Assembly: GCA_021325515.1 (NCBI GenBank)
Contig: JAJPHC010000039.1
Location: 62,001 to 126,000, forward strand
Direction: 5' to 3'
From: Acidobacteriota bacterium
GTDB lineage: Bacteria > Acidobacteriota > Thermoanaerobaculia > Gp7-AA8
Length of the DNA stretch: 64,000 bases
The notes beneath the pieces were generated by a model that saw only the letters and a program-made list of their open reading frames with translations, was not told the origin of the DNA and made no database searches. The position numbers were made by a program, and so were the translations under genes. This document shows, piece after piece, positions 43,014 to 52,060 of this stretch (the stretch's first letter is position 1; each line of letters starts with the position of its first letter).

Positions 43014-43754
43014 TCACAAATCGCCAGCGGATTCGTGCCGTCGTGTGGCATAGCGCCTCGCGGCCTCCACGAACGCGCCGAACAGCCGCTCGGCGCTCTC
43101 TTCTCCGCCCATGTCTTCCGGATGCCATTGCACGCCGACATAAAACGGATGCCCGGGATCCTCGAGTCCCTCGATGATGCCGTCGGGCGCATGGGCCGTC
43201 ACCTGCAGCCCCTGGCCAACATCGCGGATGGCCTGATGATGCGACGAGTTCACGTCGAGCTCGCGCGCTCCGAGAATCGAGGCGAGCTTCGTTCCGGGCT
43301 CGATCGTCACTCCATGCCGGCCGCGGTCCGTCGGCTCGCTCGCGTGCTCGATCGTGGTCTCGATCGCGGAGTTGATGTCCTGAATCAGAGTCCCTCCCGC
43401 TGCGACGTTCATCACCTGCACGCCGAGGCAGATGCCGAGCGTGGGGATGCCGCGGTCGCGCGCGGCGCGCGCCAGCGTGAGATCGTTCGACTGCCGGCGA
43501 GGATCCATCGTCTCCGTCGTCGGGTGCTTCTCATCGCCATAGACCGCAGGATCGCAATCCTCGCCGCCGGCGAGGATCAGACCGTGCAGCTCTTCGACGA
43601 TCGCGGATGCATTCTCTGGTTGGGGCGGCACGAGCACAGGAACCGCCCCCGCGCGGCGAACTGCGTCAACGTAGGTCGTGTAAACGAACGCGCGGTCGCG
43701 CTCGCCGGGCTGCGTGAGGACGTCGGAGGCGATGCCAATCACAGGTCTGAGCAT
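43014..43754 (-). CDS. class I glutamine amidotransferase (peptidase C26, PuuD-like)
   Basis: 246 residues from ATG at 43752-43754 (MLRPVIGIASDVLTQ). GLILAGGEDCDPAVYGDE opens the GATase fold, the nucleophile Cys is in GICLGVQVMNVAAGG, and the dyad is completed by VGVQWHPEDM. The pattern GGxDxxPxxYG matches gamma-glutamyl-GABA hydrolases and related C26 enzymes. The substrate could be a gamma-glutamyl amine from polyamine catabolism. Length is near 250, as usual. A palindrome lies in its 5' leader. Confidence 0.88.
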   Translation of the reverse strand: MLRPVIGIASDVLTQPGERDRAFVYTTYVDAVRRAGAVPVLVPPQPENASAIVEELHGLILAGGEDCDPAVYGDEKHPTTETMDPRRQSNDLTLARAARDRGIPTLGICLGVQVMNVAAGGTLIQDINSAIETTIEHASEPTDRGRHGVTIEPGTKLASILGARELDVNSSHHQAIRDVGQGLQVTAHAPDGIIEGLEDPGHPFYVGVQWHPEDMGGEESAERLFGAFVEAARRYATRRHESAGDL

Positions 43755-43782
43755 TGCGTGGGGGATTGTAATGGGCGTTTGC

Positions 43783-43801
43783 GACAAGGTCTCAGCTTGT
43801 C
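43783..43801. repeat. GACAAG-type palindrome
   Basis: GACAAGGT-CTC-AGCTTGTC (one mismatch pair) is followed by CTTCC. It is in the gap between the amidotransferase start and the pbpC stop, and belongs to the family of GGACAAGCT palindromes. Confidence 0.75.
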
Positions 43802-43818
43802 CTTCCACTCCGAGCGCC

Positions 43819-46068
43819 CTACTTCACTTCGATGCGCACACTGTCCCGATGTCCATCGCCGTCGCTCGCGGTGATGGTGTGCCATCCGGGGCGCAGCGGC
43901 CACTCGGTCGATGTCACCTTTTTCGAATCGACATCCCACGTCACGTTCTCCGCCGACGCGCGGAGCTTCAACGACTGGTAGCTCATCCGCAGTGTCGGAT
44001 CGATGAGATACGTCGCGCCGTCCGGCGGAGAGAGGATCTGCAGCGGCGCCCGCTTCGACGCGATCTTCGGTGCGGCCTCGGGCCGATGCGCCTCCCTCCC
44101 CTGCGCCCAGGCGCGATATTCGGGAGGCCAGTCGACGCGGCCATTCGCGCGATGCCATGAGCAGAACTTCACCGGCGCCTCGGATGCGACCCACTCCATC
44201 GTCACGTTCGGACAATCGATCGACGGTCGCAATCCCGACAGCGCGCACACCGGCACGCGCTCCACATCCTTCGGCGGATCGATGATCGGCCCATCGGCAG
44301 GCAGCGGTCCGCGCGCACGCTTCTGCGCCGCCAGCATCACCGAATGAAAAATCGGACCGGCGCCGGTCACGCCCGTCGAATTGCGCAGCGACTTGCGATC
44401 GAAATTGCCGACCCACACGCCAACGGTCACGTCGCGCGTATAACCGACGGTCCAGTTGTCGCGATAGGCCTGCGACGTCCCCGTCTTCACCGCGACGGGA
44501 AACGGGAACTCGAGATTGCCGCCGCGGCCGAAGACGAACTCGCGCGCCTCAGCATCGCTGAGGATGTCGGTGATCCAGAACGCAGTGCGCTCGCTCACAA
44601 CTCTGCGCTGCACCCGGCCCGGCTGGCCCTTCAGCATCGACGGCTCGATGTACACGCCGCCGCGCGCAAACATCGCATACGCCGCCACGAGCTGCTCGAG
44701 CCTCACCTCCGCGTCGCCGAGCGTGAGGCCGACGCCGTAGTAGCCGGCGTTCTTGTCGAAGTCCGTGAATCCCGTGCGCCGCAGGAAGCGGAGGAGGGAT
44801 GCGGGACCGAGGCTGGACGCCATCGCGACCGCGGGAACGTTTTCTGATCCCGCGAGCGCGGAGCGCACGCGCAGCGGGCCGCGAAATTGACCGTCGTAAT
44901 TCCTCGGCGTGTAGACCACGCCCTGCTCCGCCGTCGGAAAATGCGAAGGCACATCGGCGAGCACGGTCGCCGGGCTCTCGCCGCGCTCGAATGCGAGCGC
45001 GTACGTGAACGGCTTCAGCGCCGATCCCGGCTGCCGCAGCGCGGTCACACCATCGATCGCGCCGCCGAAATCCTCGCCGAAGTAATCGCCGCTCCCTTCC
45101 CACGCGAGCCACTCGCCCGTTTTGTTGTCGAGCACCGCGACGGCGACGCTGTGCGCGCCATGGTTCAGGAGGTCCTGCCGCTCGGCTCTAACGATTCCCT
45201 GCACCTGGCGTTGCAGGCCGGCGTCGATTGTCGTCACGATCTGACGGCGGACAGGCGAGGGCGCCTGTCCTACATCGATGTGCTCGATGAAGTGCTGCGC
45301 GATGACGTCGCGCTCGCCGCGCTCGAAGCGGAGGCGTTCCCCTCGCGCGACTTCGAGCTCGCGCTGGGTGATGAACTTCATGGCGCGCATCTTCGCCAGC
45401 ACCTGCTGCTGCCGCCTGACCGCGCGGCGTCCGTCACGCAGCGGGTTGAATGCACCGGGCCGCTGCGGCAGCGAGGCGAGATACGCCGCCTGCGCCGCCG
45501 TCAGATCTTCCGGCGCAACGCCGAAATAGAGACGGCTGGCGCGCGAGACGCCGCTCGTCTGATTGCCATACGGCGCGAGGTTCAGATAGAGCGCAAGAAT
45601 CTCCTTCTTGCTGTAACGGCGCTCGAGCCGCACCGCGACGATCGCTTCCTGAACCTTCGCCATCACGCCGCGATCGCGCTTCTGCAGCAGCAGCTTCGCG
45701 ACCTGCTGCGTGATCGTCGAGCCGCCTTCCACCAGCCGCAACCGCTTCACGTCATGCCACGCCGCGCGAACAACCGCGATCGGATCGACGCCGTGATGCG
45801 AGTAGAACCGCTTGTCCTCCGCGGCGATGGTCGCGTTCACCACCGCCGGCGGCAATGCATCCGCACGCAGCCACTGCGACCGATCGCCGCGAGCCGACAG
45901 CGGCTCCGCCAGCACCACCCCATTGCGATCGAGAATCGCCGGCGTCTCGACCATGGAGATCGCAGGCACCGGCCCGAAGTAAACCCAAACTGCGAGAGCA
46001 AGCACCGCGGTGCCGCAGATCAATGCGACACCGCGAGCCCGCGAGCCCGCAAACCCGCGCACCCTCAC
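43819..46068 (-). CDS. pbpC: penicillin-binding protein 1C
   Basis: 749 residues; start GTG at 46066-46068 overlapping the TGA of the macroglobulin gene. One membrane helix (about 13-31), GT51 domain with Glu84 (AEDKRF) and EGGSTITQQ (114-122), transpeptidase with SALKPF, SEN and KTGTSQ, and a C-terminal BiPBP_C beta-sandwich (from about 660). Residues 266-273 (VGQAPSPV) between the two catalytic domains come from a palindrome at 45249-45273. The N terminus (RVRGFAGSRARG) is encoded by a CGCGAGCCCG-type repeat. The pair with the macroglobulin gene is as in E. coli pbpC-yfhM, which together sense or trap damage to the wall. Confidence 0.93.
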   Translation of the reverse strand: MRVRGFAGSRARGVALICGTAVLALAVWVYFGPVPAISMVETPAILDRNGVVLAEPLSARGDRSQWLRADALPPAVVNATIAAEDKRFYSHHGVDPIAVVRAAWHDVKRLRLVEGGSTITQQVAKLLLQKRDRGVMAKVQEAIVAVRLERRYSKKEILALYLNLAPYGNQTSGVSRASRLYFGVAPEDLTAAQAAYLASLPQRPGAFNPLRDGRRAVRRQQQVLAKMRAMKFITQRELEVARGERLRFERGERDVIAQHFIEHIDVGQAPSPVRRQIVTTIDAGLQRQVQGIVRAERQDLLNHGAHSVAVAVLDNKTGEWLAWEGSGDYFGEDFGGAIDGVTALRQPGSALKPFTYALAFERGESPATVLADVPSHFPTAEQGVVYTPRNYDGQFRGPLRVRSALAGSENVPAVAMASSLGPASLLRFLRRTGFTDFDKNAGYYGVGLTLGDAEVRLEQLVAAYAMFARGGVYIEPSMLKGQPGRVQRRVVSERTAFWITDILSDAEAREFVFGRGGNLEFPFPVAVKTGTSQAYRDNWTVGYTRDVTVGVWVGNFDRKSLRNSTGVTGAGPIFHSVMLAAQKRARGPLPADGPIIDPPKDVERVPVCALSGLRPSIDCPNVTMEWVASEAPVKFCSWHRANGRVDWPPEYRAWAQGREAHRPEAAPKIASKRAPLQILSPPDGATYLIDPTLRMSYQSLKLRASAENVTWDVDSKKVTSTEWPLRPGWHTITASDGDGHRDSVRIEVK
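45249..45273. repeat. in-frame palindrome inside pbpC
   Basis: GGACAGGCG (45249-45257), loop AGGG, CGCCTGTCC (45262-45270), then TAC. It differs from the dsbD copy by one loop base and encodes VGQAPSPV in the same frame relative to the element. Confidence 0.9.
46030..46062. repeat. CGCGAGCCCG word array at the 5' end of pbpC
   Basis: CACCGCGAGCCCGCGAGCCC and GCAAACCCGCGCAC repeat the words of the 24950-25041 array. The sequence encodes the first dozen residues of PbpC, so the cytosolic head of that protein is repeat-derived or has drifted to resemble it. Confidence 0.55.
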
Positions 46069-49000
46069 TTTCCAACCTCCACGATCGCCGTCGCCGTCCG
46101 CCCGAACACCTCCGGCTCATACATCTCCTCGGCATGCGCCGGCGCGGTCACGAAGGTTCCGGCCGTCGTCGCGCGGAGCATGTACGAGAACTCGTGATTC
46201 CCTTCCGACAGGCGCGTCGCGAACAGATTCACCCGGTCGTCACGGCGCTCGATGTGATCGAATCCGCCGCGCTTCCACCAGCTCATCCAATCGCCCTGCG
46301 CTTCATTCTTCTGCTGCTGCTCGGAGAGATCCGACGCCGTCGTCGCGAACCACGACTCGATCGGCTCCGTGCCCGCCGGAATCGGATCCGTAACGGCGAC
46401 GAAGCGGCGCTCCTTCGTGTTCCGGATCTTCAGCGTCACCTTGATCATGTCGCCGGCCTTGAACGTCGTGATCGCCTTCGTCCCATTCGGCGTCGTGTAC
46501 TTGCGCTCGACGAGGAACCCCTTGTCGAGCGGGTCATGCATGATGTCGACCGGCGCGTAACGCAGACGCATCAGGTAGAAGAGCGTGCCGGTGCCCTGCT
46601 TGTCGAAGATGACCGGCAGTTGCGTGCCCGGCGATCCCTTCGTCAGCAGTTGCGCCATCGCCCAGTCGTGCGGCTTCGCCTCCGCCGAGCGGCCCTTGAA
46701 CACGTCCTTCGCCAGCGTCTCGGTTCCGACGGTGACCGTGCTGGTGAAGTCGGGCACCTGCGCCTCGTACTTCCGGTAGTAGTCGACGAGTGCTTCCATC
46801 GCCCAGGCGTTTTCCTGCGTGTTGCCCCAGCGCCCTTTCTCGCGCGACTTCAGCAGCCAGCGGACCATCTGCTTGACGATCATCTCGTCCTTGCCGATCC
46901 GCACGAGCGAGTCGAGTGCGATCGCGGTGGAGCGCACGTTCGAGTTCCAGAAGTAGAGCAGATAGGGATCGTTGAGCTCTTCGACGTGCGCGCTGCCGCC
47001 TTCCGGCAGCACGGCATTCATCATCCGGCGATGGACCTCCTCGAGCCGCGGCCCCGTTTCCTTCTTCGCAACCATCGCATCGGCGAGATACGACAGCGCG
47101 AACACCGGCATCCGATCGGCGTACGAAAGCAGCCGCGTGATGTGGCTGTCCTCGTTGCGGCCGCCTTCCACCAGGACCTTGACCGTGAACGCCTGCCACG
47201 CCGTGTAGGAGGGGTAGAAGCTCTCGTTCGCCGGCCGCTTCTCACCGAGCTGCCGCTCGAGATACGAATACGCGCGATCGACCATCGCCTGGTTGACCGC
47301 GTAGTTGAGCTTCTGCGCGCGCTGGAAGACATGCACGAGATAGCTCGTGAGGAACGGCGATTCGCTCCAGCACTCGCCCGCCCAATACGAGAAGCCGCCG
47401 TCGCCGCACTGATACTTCTCGAGCTCGTACATCACCGTCTGCGCACTCGCGCGCGCCTTCGTGACGTCGATGCCCGGCACCTTGAACGCATCGCCGAGGT
47501 CGGCGGCGACCATGAGGCCGAACGCGGCGGAACCGCGCTGCTCGGCACAGCCGTACGGATAGGTGATCAGATACTCCGCACCTTCCGCGAGTCCGACCAT
47601 TGCCGTCGATGACAGCTCGACGTGCAATCCGCCGAAGCCCGGCATGACGGCGCCCGGAATCTCGAGCACTTCCTTCGACTGCGGATTCGCTTCGCCGTAA
47701 GCGGCGACGGTCTCCGGAGTCGCGAGATAGCGGACCGGGATCACATCTTCGAACGCATCCTTCTCGCCGTTCAGGCTAACCGTCAGTTGCACCCGCGCCT
47801 CGCCGGCGGATTTTGCGGCCGCGTCGAAGCGCACTTCCACCGTGCCTTCCGCAGGCACGTCGATCGTCTGTGACGTGAGCGGAGAGCGTCCGCCCGGTTG
47901 CGCGGACGAAGCGTCCGCGTTCCTCTCGAATTCGACGACTGCCTCATCGAGGCTCCTGATCGTGACCGTCGCCTTCCCTGCCTGCTTGAGCTGCGAATGC
48001 ACGACGGCGCCGAAATAGGCCTTGTCGCCAACCGCGAGGAAGCGCGGGAAGGCCTGCGTCAGCAGCACCGGCTTGCTGATGCGGATCTCGTTCTGTCCCC
48101 AGCCGAAGCGCGACGCCTTGTCCGCGGCGACCGCCATGATCCGATACGTCGTCAGCGACTCGGGCAGCGTCACTTCGGTGTGCGCATGTCCCTTCGCGTC
48201 GGTGGTGATCGAGCCGACCCAGAAGGCGAGCACGCGGAAATCGCGGCGCATCATGCCCGGGCCGGAGTCCGCGCCGCCTCCCCCACCATCCGCTGCACCC
48301 TTCGGCGTGATCGCGCGGCGCGCGATGATCATCTGCCGCGAATCTTCATTGAGCACCTGCAGCGACTTGTTGAGATAGATCGACTTGAGAACGTCGGGCG
48401 TCTGATACGCCGTCAGCGAGAGCACGCCGTAGTCGACGGCCCACAGCGTGACTTCCGACTTCGCGCCGGCACCCTTCACGTCTTTGACCGTGACGTCGAT
48501 CTTCGCTTTCGCCGCAGGACGGAACTCGTCGCGATTCGCCTTCACTTCGACGTTGAGGCGCCTGGTCCCATCCTCGACCATCAGCTGCGTGTAGCCGAGG
48601 CGGAACGCAGGTTTACCGGGATCGCTGGCGTCGTCGGGCGTCTCGTCTTTCGTCCGCCCTTTCACGAGCAGCACAGAGACGAACACGTTCGGGATGTCGG
48701 CTTCCGTGATCGGAACCGAGATCGTCTGCTGCGTCGACGTCAACTCGAACTGCTTCGACGTCCGCACGCCTTCGCGCTCGGTGGTGAGCAACGCGGTCGC
48801 GTGCTCCCATGGCGACTTGATCATGAGGCGCGCCGTGTCGCCCGGCTTGAACGTCGTCTTCTCCGGCACGAGATCGATGCGATTGTGGTCATAGCGTTCC
48901 CACGCCGTGTAGCCGGAGCCGGTGGCGTAGAACTTCGTTTCGGTGAATGTGGAGCGTCCCTCGGCATCCTTTGCACTGGCGGTGATCACGTAGAGACCGC

Positions 49001-51929
49001 CGTCACCAAGCGGAATGTGCAGCGGAACCGGAGTCGTCTGCGTCGTCACACTGAGCTTGCCGGCGGATTCTTCCTTCTTCTCGCTTTCCCAGGTGTAGAA
49101 GCCATGCCCCTCGGCGTGGCGGACGCTGATCCAGTGCGTCCGGTTCACCTCGACTTCGATCTTCACGCCGGCGACGGGATTGCCGTTCATGTCGACGGCG
49201 GCGAATTCGCTGTCGAATCCTCTCGGGCCGTCAGCGAAATACGGCGGCCGCTTCATCGCGATGTACCAGGGAGCCGGCTCGATGCGAATCGACGCGCGGT
49301 TCGCGATCTTCTGCCGCGAGACATCGGTGACCTCGCCCTCGAACGTGTAGACGTAGGGAGCGCCTGCCGTCATGTCCGTAGGCAGAGATTGCTTGTACTC
49401 CCCCCTGGCATCGAGCTTCTGCTCTTTCGTCTCGATCTCCACCTTCTCGGCGCGGGACTTCTCGTACCAGCAATCCGGATAGCAGGAGTCGATGAACGTG
49501 TAATACGCCTCGGGCCAGCGGTCGCGGACCTTCGCGGGAATGTCGTAGCTGCGGATCTTCGTATAGCGCGTCCTGACGGGGCGCTTCGACATCGTCGCGC
49601 CGAAGAGGTAACGGCCGGTGATCCTGCCGTCGAGACTGGCTCCGGCGATGGTGCTGCCGCCGGTTAGACTCGCATCGACGCGAAAATCGGGACGGCGGTA
49701 TGCCGCGACGAGGAAGTCGCCGCCGGCCGAGAGGCGCTGGCCTTCCGCGGTCGCTGTGATCGTGTACGTGCCGAGCGGGCCATCGCCGGGAAGCTTCCAC
49801 GTCCACTCCGCGCTGCTCCATTCGTTGAGCGCGAGCGTGCGCGAATCGACCTCTTTGTCCTGGCTGTCGTGCACGCTGATCGCGACCTTCGAGCCCGCCG
49901 GAAGGAGCTGCATGCCCTTCGGCGTGTCGGAACGCACGACCGCTTTGAAGTGCACTTCCTCTCCCAGCTTGTAGACGCCGCGGTCGGTGAACACCGTTCC
50001 GCGCAGCAGTCCGGTGCGCTCGCCGAGGTTGAAGGGAACGTCGAACTCCCAGGGGAGAATGCCTTCGTTCCAGTTGCTCGCGACATACGCGACGTCGCCG
50101 TCCTTCTCGGCGGTGACGATGAACTTCGTGTGCCACGTGTCGGGATATTCGTCGTTGCCTTCTTCGTCCGCGTTGTTCGCCTTCTCCGGTTTTGCAGGAA
50201 GGCGCAACGGAGTGTCCGGCGCGATGGCGATGCCATGCGCGTCGGTCTTGCCTGTCCAGACGATGCTGTTGTCGGCCCGGCGAATCGTGACGTTCGCGCC
50301 GGCGACCGGCTGGCCGTCATCAAGCCTCGTCACGAATGCGAGTGTGTTCTGCGGCGAGTCCTTGACGCTGATGCCGAGGTTCGTGACCTGGACGATGGTG
50401 GCGCGGCGCTTCTCGTTGTCCCACGGCTTCGCCTTCGGAATCGGTTCGCCCGCTTCGACCGCGGCCCACACGAGTCCTTTGCCATTGGTCAGCGTCGAGC
50501 CGATGTTCGCGCCGAACGACTGGATCTTGTCGGGCGTCGGCTTGAGCTGGCGCGTGATCGCCGGGCTGTCGGGCGCCTCGCTGAAGTCATGCTCCTGCAG
50601 ACGCATGATCGTCGGCATGAGCTGGTCCTGCGTGATCGGCCTGGCCCACTGCTGCACGTTGTTGTAGTTGCGCGAATAGAACGGCAGCACCGGGCCGCCG
50701 CTCGACTCCCATACGCCGTGCCCGCCTCCAAAGCTCGTGAATGCCGCCTTGTGCCAGAACTCCACGATGCCCATCCATGCATAGCCGAGCTTCTGTCCGT
50801 CGTTGGCCTCGAGCGCAGGATCGATCCGGATCGCGTACGTATGCGCCGGCTCGATCGTGTAGCCGAGATCATCGAGCGAGTAATACGACGCGCGATCGTA
50901 GGTGTCCTGCCGGACGTCGCCCGGTTCGAGTACGACTTCGTGATTCGGATCGGTGATGTCCGTGACGCTGGCTGCCGCGGCGAGATCCTCGAGCTTGAGT
51001 CCATTCTGCGCGCGGAACTCGAGTTGCTCCATCTCTTCCGGATTGCACTGCGCCACGCACTCGGCCTTCGTCACGAAGAACGCCGGCTCGAGCTCGACCG
51101 TGAAGGTCTGCGATTGCCCCGTGCGCACATTCTCCGGCGCCCGCGCGAGCTCGGAGTCGAGGTAGATCTGCAGATTCATGTCCTGCGGCAGACCGGGCTT
51201 CGTTTCGAGGACGACGAGCTCCGGCACTTTCTGCCAGCCGGGTCTGCCCGTGTCCCACGTATCGGTAACGAACGAGAGGACTGGAGTGCCGCCCGCAGCC
51301 GCGGCTTTCTTCGACCGTTCGATTTTCGCGTTGAAGGCGGCGACCGACTGAGGATCCGTCTTCTGCAGACGTGCGATCGCCTCCGGTTGCATGGCGGGAA
51401 GCGTGATGTCGTGTTTTTCGGTGCGGAGCTGCAGATGCTGCGTGATGGTCGCTGCGTCGACCGGCTGATTGAACCAGAGTCCGATCACCGCGGCACCGGC
51501 AGGATCATTTCCTTTGCGATACCACATCGACCGCAGCAGCTTGATCGTCGGTGTGATGAACGAGAACTGATACGGCTTGCCGAGCGTCTTGCCGGCGATC
51601 GACTTCGCGCCGGCATCAATCGTCACGTCGTACTTCGTCGCGTACGGCAGCGGCGTCTTCGCGTCGGGCGTGAAGATCAGCGTCGTCGTCCCCGACCAGC
51701 GGAATCCACCTTTGATGTCTGGAGAGACATGGAACCAGGGAACGGTGAGATCCTTCGGAATCCTGCCGACGGCGACCATCGGCTCGGAGAACACGATACG
51801 AATCTCGTTGGCCTCGGCGAGATTCGCAATCTCACCGACGGGACCTGCCTTCACGATCGTAAGCGGCTGGTCAGCGTGAGCGGCAACGCAGACAGACAGA
51901 AGCGCGAGGAGCACGAGCGCACGTTTCAT
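46065..51929 (-). CDS. yfhM: bacterial alpha-2-macroglobulin
   Basis: 1954 residues. Signal peptide MKRALVLLALLSVCVAAHA, without a lipobox, so it is probably periplasmic and not lipid-anchored. N-terminal MG1/Big-like domains are followed by MG domains (FTDRGVYKLGEEVHFKAVVR is the classic MG3 block near 655), the bait-like middle, and the thioester site Cys1461-Ala-Glu-Gln1464 in YPYGCAEQRGS. The terpenoid-cyclase-like TED and C-terminal receptor-like domains come after (to 1954). It traps proteases covalently when the peptidoglycan is breached. The thioester motif is intact. A palindrome (47901-47919) encodes ADASSA near residue 1340. Confidence 0.95.
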   Translation of the reverse strand: MKRALVLLALLSVCVAAHADQPLTIVKAGPVGEIANLAEANEIRIVFSEPMVAVGRIPKDLTVPWFHVSPDIKGGFRWSGTTTLIFTPDAKTPLPYATKYDVTIDAGAKSIAGKTLGKPYQFSFITPTIKLLRSMWYRKGNDPAGAAVIGLWFNQPVDAATITQHLQLRTEKHDITLPAMQPEAIARLQKTDPQSVAAFNAKIERSKKAAAAGGTPVLSFVTDTWDTGRPGWQKVPELVVLETKPGLPQDMNLQIYLDSELARAPENVRTGQSQTFTVELEPAFFVTKAECVAQCNPEEMEQLEFRAQNGLKLEDLAAAASVTDITDPNHEVVLEPGDVRQDTYDRASYYSLDDLGYTIEPAHTYAIRIDPALEANDGQKLGYAWMGIVEFWHKAAFTSFGGGHGVWESSGGPVLPFYSRNYNNVQQWARPITQDQLMPTIMRLQEHDFSEAPDSPAITRQLKPTPDKIQSFGANIGSTLTNGKGLVWAAVEAGEPIPKAKPWDNEKRRATIVQVTNLGISVKDSPQNTLAFVTRLDDGQPVAGANVTIRRADNSIVWTGKTDAHGIAIAPDTPLRLPAKPEKANNADEEGNDEYPDTWHTKFIVTAEKDGDVAYVASNWNEGILPWEFDVPFNLGERTGLLRGTVFTDRGVYKLGEEVHFKAVVRSDTPKGMQLLPAGSKVAISVHDSQDKEVDSRTLALNEWSSAEWTWKLPGDGPLGTYTITATAEGQRLSAGGDFLVAAYRRPDFRVDASLTGGSTIAGASLDGRITGRYLFGATMSKRPVRTRYTKIRSYDIPAKVRDRWPEAYYTFIDSCYPDCWYEKSRAEKVEIETKEQKLDARGEYKQSLPTDMTAGAPYVYTFEGEVTDVSRQKIANRASIRIEPAPWYIAMKRPPYFADGPRGFDSEFAAVDMNGNPVAGVKIEVEVNRTHWISVRHAEGHGFYTWESEKKEESAGKLSVTTQTTPVPLHIPLGDGGLYVITASAKDAEGRSTFTETKFYATGSGYTAWERYDHNRIDLVPEKTTFKPGDTARLMIKSPWEHATALLTTEREGVRTSKQFELTSTQQTISVPITEADIPNVFVSVLLVKGRTKDETPDDASDPGKPAFRLGYTQLMVEDGTRRLNVEVKANRDEFRPAAKAKIDVTVKDVKGAGAKSEVTLWAVDYGVLSLTAYQTPDVLKSIYLNKSLQVLNEDSRQMIIARRAITPKGAADGGGGGADSGPGMMRRDFRVLAFWVGSITTDAKGHAHTEVTLPESLTTYRIMAVAADKASRFGWGQNEIRISKPVLLTQAFPRFLAVGDKAYFGAVVHSQLKQAGKATVTIRSLDEAVVEFERNADASSAQPGGRSPLTSQTIDVPAEGTVEVRFDAAAKSAGEARVQLTVSLNGEKDAFEDVIPVRYLATPETVAAYGEANPQSKEVLEIPGAVMPGFGGLHVELSSTAMVGLAEGAEYLITYPYGCAEQRGSAAFGLMVAADLGDAFKVPGIDVTKARASAQTVMYELEKYQCGDGGFSYWAGECWSESPFLTSYLVHVFQRAQKLNYAVNQAMVDRAYSYLERQLGEKRPANESFYPSYTAWQAFTVKVLVEGGRNEDSHITRLLSYADRMPVFALSYLADAMVAKKETGPRLEEVHRRMMNAVLPEGGSAHVEELNDPYLLYFWNSNVRSTAIALDSLVRIGKDEMIVKQMVRWLLKSREKGRWGNTQENAWAMEALVDYYRKYEAQVPDFTSTVTVGTETLAKDVFKGRSAEAKPHDWAMAQLLTKGSPGTQLPVIFDKQGTGTLFYLMRLRYAPVDIMHDPLDKGFLVERKYTTPNGTKAITTFKAGDMIKVTLKIRNTKERRFVAVTDPIPAGTEPIESWFATTASDLSEQQQKNEAQGDWMSWWKRGGFDHIERRDDRVNLFATRLSEGNHEFSYMLRATTAGTFVTAPAHAEEMYEPEVFGRTATAIVEVGK
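47901..47919. repeat. in-frame palindrome inside the macroglobulin gene
   Basis: CGCGGACG (47901-47908), AAG, CGTCCGCG (47912-47919). It has the same format as the pgeF copy (GTGCGGACG / CGTCCGCAC). It encodes part of NADASSAQ in a linker region. Confidence 0.75.
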
Positions 51930-52060
51930 ACGCGCGAAGTGTATGTCCGGACGAGGCCCTCAAATGTGATCCACGTCCGCAAAGGTGGGATCAACTTTGT
52001 GGCGGAAAAAAGGCGGAGCCTCGGAGGACACGGAGGGAGCTCCTCCGTGCCCGGCATGAG

